Positions 62,087-64,000 of a stretch of 64,000 nucleotides of DNA are shown here, in pieces. The notes under the pieces are model-generated. The model was not told where the DNA came from. It did no database searches and saw only the letters and a list, made by a program, of their open reading frames with translations. Every line of letters starts with the position of its first letter. Within the stretch, counting starts at the first letter, position 1. The DNA lies in the NCBI GenBank assembly GCA_013335175.1, contig JAAXWC010000005.1, positions 1 through 64,000 on the forward strand, given 5' to 3'. A program made the translations under genes and the position numbers. Origin of the DNA: Candidatus Roizmanbacteria bacterium (GTDB lineage: Bacteria > Patescibacteriota > Microgenomatia > UBA1406 > GWC2-37-13).

Positions 62087-62875
62087 ATGAAGAAGGCTAC
62101 TGAACTGTTAGAAGAGCAATATTTCTTTGTTGATGAAGCAGGCGACCCCGTCTTTTATGATAAAAAAGGTAAATATATTGTTGGAGAAGAAGGATGTTCT
62201 AAAATTCTGCTACTTGGCTTTATTCGCACTACTAACCCAATAGAATTACGTAAAGAAATAAATGCACTTCGTCACATAGTGATTAACGACCCATTTTATC
62301 AAGGTATACCTTCAATCAAAAAAACGTCAGTTGCTTTCCACGCAAAAGACGACATACCAGAAATACGTGAAAAAGTATTCAAAAAAATAGTGTCATTAGA
62401 TTTTAAAGCTGAGTTTATAGTGGGGAGGAAAATAGAAAAAACATTTGCTAATCGATATAAAGGGAAAGAACACTTATTTTATGACGATTTAATAGTCAAA
62501 TTATTTGAAAATAAATTACATCTGGCAAAGAAAACTGTCATCTATTTTTCAACGAGAGGTAGTAAAATACGCCAAAAACCGTTAGAAGATGCCATCAATA
62601 AAGCCAAAGCTATTTTTGAAAAGAAATGGAAAGTCAAAATAGATGTGGATGTGAAAATTTACGCACAAACCCCAAGTACCGAACCTTGTTTGCAAATTAT
62701 CGATTATATGAACTGGGCTGTGCAAAGAGCTTTTACTAAAAATGAAGAACGGTATTACAAATTTGTTGAAGATAAAGTAAGTTTCTTATGTGATATATAC
62801 GACACAGCTCAATATCCAAAAAACTACTATAACCAGAAGAATAAATTTGAGCTTAAAAAAATAAGTCCTTTATAG
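62087..62875 (+). CDS. DUF3800 protein
   Basis: A 262-residue protein of the DUF3800 family: N-terminal FVDEAGDPVF (the DE.G motif), AFHAKDD and C-terminal EPCLQIIDYMNWAVQRAF. The fold is RNase H-like by prediction and family members occur in mobile or defence contexts. TAGAAT (62074-62079) ends seven bases before the ATG 62087, suggesting a leaderless start. Its stop lies within the left arm of an 11-bp inverted repeat that follows. Confidence 0.9.
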   Translation: MKKATELLEEQYFFVDEAGDPVFYDKKGKYIVGEEGCSKILLLGFIRTTNPIELRKEINALRHIVINDPFYQGIPSIKKTSVAFHAKDDIPEIREKVFKKIVSLDFKAEFIVGRKIEKTFANRYKGKEHLFYDDLIVKLFENKLHLAKKTVIYFSTRGSKIRQKPLEDAINKAKAIFEKKWKVKIDVDVKIYAQTPSTEPCLQIIDYMNWAVQRAFTKNEERYYKFVEDKVSFLCDIYDTAQYPKNYYNQKNKFELKKISPL

Positions 62876-62929
62876 CTAGATTGGTTTCCCAATGCAAGGC
62901 GTGAAGCCTACTTTCGCGTATAAAGGACT
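62864..62929. repeat. 11-bp inverted repeat enclosing a structured 44-base segment
   Basis: AGTCCTTTATA (62864-62874) and TATAAAGGACT (62919-62929) are perfect inverted copies. The interval holds a small hairpin AGGC-GTGAA-GCCT (62897-62909). The left arm includes the end of the DUF3800 gene (stop at 62873-62875). Confidence 0.7.
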
Positions 62930-62942
62930 ATCTAAGGGAATA

Positions 62943-63434
62943 CTACTTTAATATTGTCAAAATTGCAACAATAATAGATAAAAAGCTTGTTTTTATAACG
63001 TATCTCTCTTTTCTTAGATCCTTGATCATTTTTCCATTTCTTGCTACATACCCTAAATAAGTATCAATAAAATTTGTCCAATTTGGTTGAAACTTTGATG
63101 AAGTAAAACATATAATCCAAGGCTTAGAGTGATCTTTGTCTACATCTTCGAATTGCTTCACTGCTTTACGTATAAACTCTCTTATTTTTGATACAGAAGT
63201 AGTCCAATGAAACATTTGAGTTTCTTCATTTACTAATAAAAGTGGGTTCTTCACTTCGCAATAAAATTGTAAATTATCGCCCTCTTCGACATAAAAATCT
63301 GGGGACTTATTTCCACTGCGTAATTGTTCCTTAGTAAACCGTTTCGGGTTATATTTATGATTTATTAAATACTGTTTCACTACTTCTTCAGCTTCTTTGT
63401 CTAATAATGATTTTGCTCCAGAACTCATTAACAT
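62943..63434 (-). CDS. PD-(D/E)XK-like restriction-endonuclease fold protein
   Basis: A 163-residue protein of unknown name. The segment SPDFYVEEGDNLQFYCEVK gives a PD...ExK active site. The C-terminus ends with a hydrophobic helix (about 148-162, TSFLSIIVAILTIL), so it may be membrane-attached. The role is unclear: nuclease in defence or repair. ATG 63434 and, two codons on, 63428 are equivalent. Confidence 0.6.
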   Translation of the reverse strand: MLMSSGAKSLLDKEAEEVVKQYLINHKYNPKRFTKEQLRSGNKSPDFYVEEGDNLQFYCEVKNPLLLVNEETQMFHWTTSVSKIREFIRKAVKQFEDVDKDHSKPWIICFTSSKFQPNWTNFIDTYLGYVARNGKMIKDLRKERYVIKTSFLSIIVAILTILK

Positions 63435-63603
63435 AATTCAATGATAATATTTATTATCAAATAACTCATTTTTTCACTCAAAAGGTGGCCACAATTGTTT
63501 GATAACAGTGCCATATACAGAATTATAAGAATATTCGACAGAAGAGCTCTATTGAAAAAGCATTTCATTTACATATGCATTTCTATAAGATATATTATAT
63601 ATA

Positions 63604-64000
63604 ATGTCATTTAAAGAAGGTTCTCCCCACCACAGTCGATATCACGAAGCCATGCTACGCAGACAAAATCCGGATCTGAGAGACTCAAATGTAAGTCCGG
63701 CTATTCATCTCCTAACAATTGACGAAAAGTTTCAACCCTTTGAGGTATGGGAAGAAGATCCTCGACCCAAGGACATATCAATCGAGGGCGCAAACCTTGC
63801 TTTGTATCTGGGAGGCATTGCGATACCTGTCAAAACATGGTTGCGGCCCATACATAATGCTCAGGAAAATAGGGTTTTATGGCCGTTTAAAGACTCGGAA
63901 TCCCAACCAATTCTTATGCAGGATGAGCATGAAAAAAACATTGTTTATGCTCCGAAAGTGCCGGGAAAAGTGGTGCAGGGAGACCTTTCCAGCCAAAAAA
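63604..64000 (+). CDS. Partial gene running off the window, unknown function
   Basis: From ATG 63604 the frame stays open to the window end (132 codons). The product begins MSFKEGSPHHSRYHEAMLRR and continues with a beta-rich, acidic and Trp-containing region (FEVWEEDPRPKD). No family recognised. TATATT (63591-63596) seven bases before the ATG suggests a leaderless promoter. Bases 63435-63603 upstream show no other gene. Confidence 0.6.
   Translation, partial: MSFKEGSPHHSRYHEAMLRRQNPDLRDSNVSPAIHLLTIDEKFQPFEVWEEDPRPKDISIEGANLALYLGGIAIPVKTWLRPIHNAQENRVLWPFKDSESQPILMQDEHEKNIVYAPKVPGKVVQGDLSSQK

Overview
The window looks like a chromosome segment of a Candidate Phyla Radiation (Patescibacteria) bacterium, most likely of the Microgenomates side. 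The support is indirect: AT-rich genes packed with overlaps, tandem TrbC/VirB2-like two-helix pilin-type proteins, an archaeal/eukaryal-type ATP-dependent DNA ligase, a DUF5657-like small membrane protein, many small Nudix/GIY-YIG/Fic genes, and use of TGA as an ordinary stop. No rRNA, tRNA or CRISPR array was found. Several genes have a -10 box ending only about 6-8 nt before the ATG and no Shine-Dalgarno, so leaderless transcription seems common; a few small genes instead have strong AGGAGG-like sites.

Layout. 1-5.4 kb: surface-glycan style glycosyltransferases and a polytopic membrane protein. 5.4-9 kb: DNA ligase, Fic protein, UppS. 9-16 kb: two pilin-like proteins, an ECF sigma factor with membrane partners, a PP2C-like/propeller protein, PH-domain and DUF2130 proteins. 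16-18.7 kb: a three-gene ABC-2 exporter. 18.7-19.4 kb: 295-bp tandem repeats. 19.5-24.2 kb: RdgB, a VKOR-dihydroorotate dehydrogenase fusion, a CDF metal exporter with extra C-terminal domains, HD protein. 24.3-28.7 kb: mutS-mutL. 28.9-36 kb: cytochrome b5-like protein with a small membrane partner, dehydrogenase, bactofilin-like protein, PD-(D/E)XK nuclease, and serine biosynthesis in two genes (SerB-SerA fusion plus SerC). 36.3-37.1 kb: a sortase with a tiny candidate substrate.

The most interesting locus is 37,683-41,857 (minus strand). It encodes, in transcription order, an OmpR-type response regulator, a 37-residue peptide ending in ...NFEPWTVA that is too short for usual gene calling, a six-helix membrane histidine kinase, and a 625-residue protein joining a squalene-cyclase-like alpha/alpha-toroid domain (with a DXDD motif) to a polyprenyl-synthase domain (DDxxD at 406-410 and 524-528). 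These are the four parts of the Bacillus ComQXPA quorum-sensing system (prenyl transferase, peptide with a C-terminal Trp, membrane kinase, regulator) in another order and with a different enzyme architecture. I propose a ComQXPA-like prenylated-peptide signalling system in a Patescibacterium; this is inference from gene content, motifs and arrangement.

42-50 kb is a housecleaning cluster (three Nudix proteins, one fused to a phosphoribosyltransferase, GIY-YIG, YbaK, VOC, EEP), a GT4 glycosyltransferase and a Fic-MerR fusion with a palindrome in its own promoter. 50-56 kb has a TetR/YhgE efflux-type pair with a clear operator and a P-type ATPase. 56-64 kb is accessory DNA: trehalase, a GHKL ATPase remnant beside a DUF4325 fragment, an intact and a decayed copy of one hydrolase, duplicated small-peptide debris, a mismatch uracil glycosylase, a P-loop kinase, DUF3800, a PD-(D/E)XK-like protein and a partial gene running off the end.
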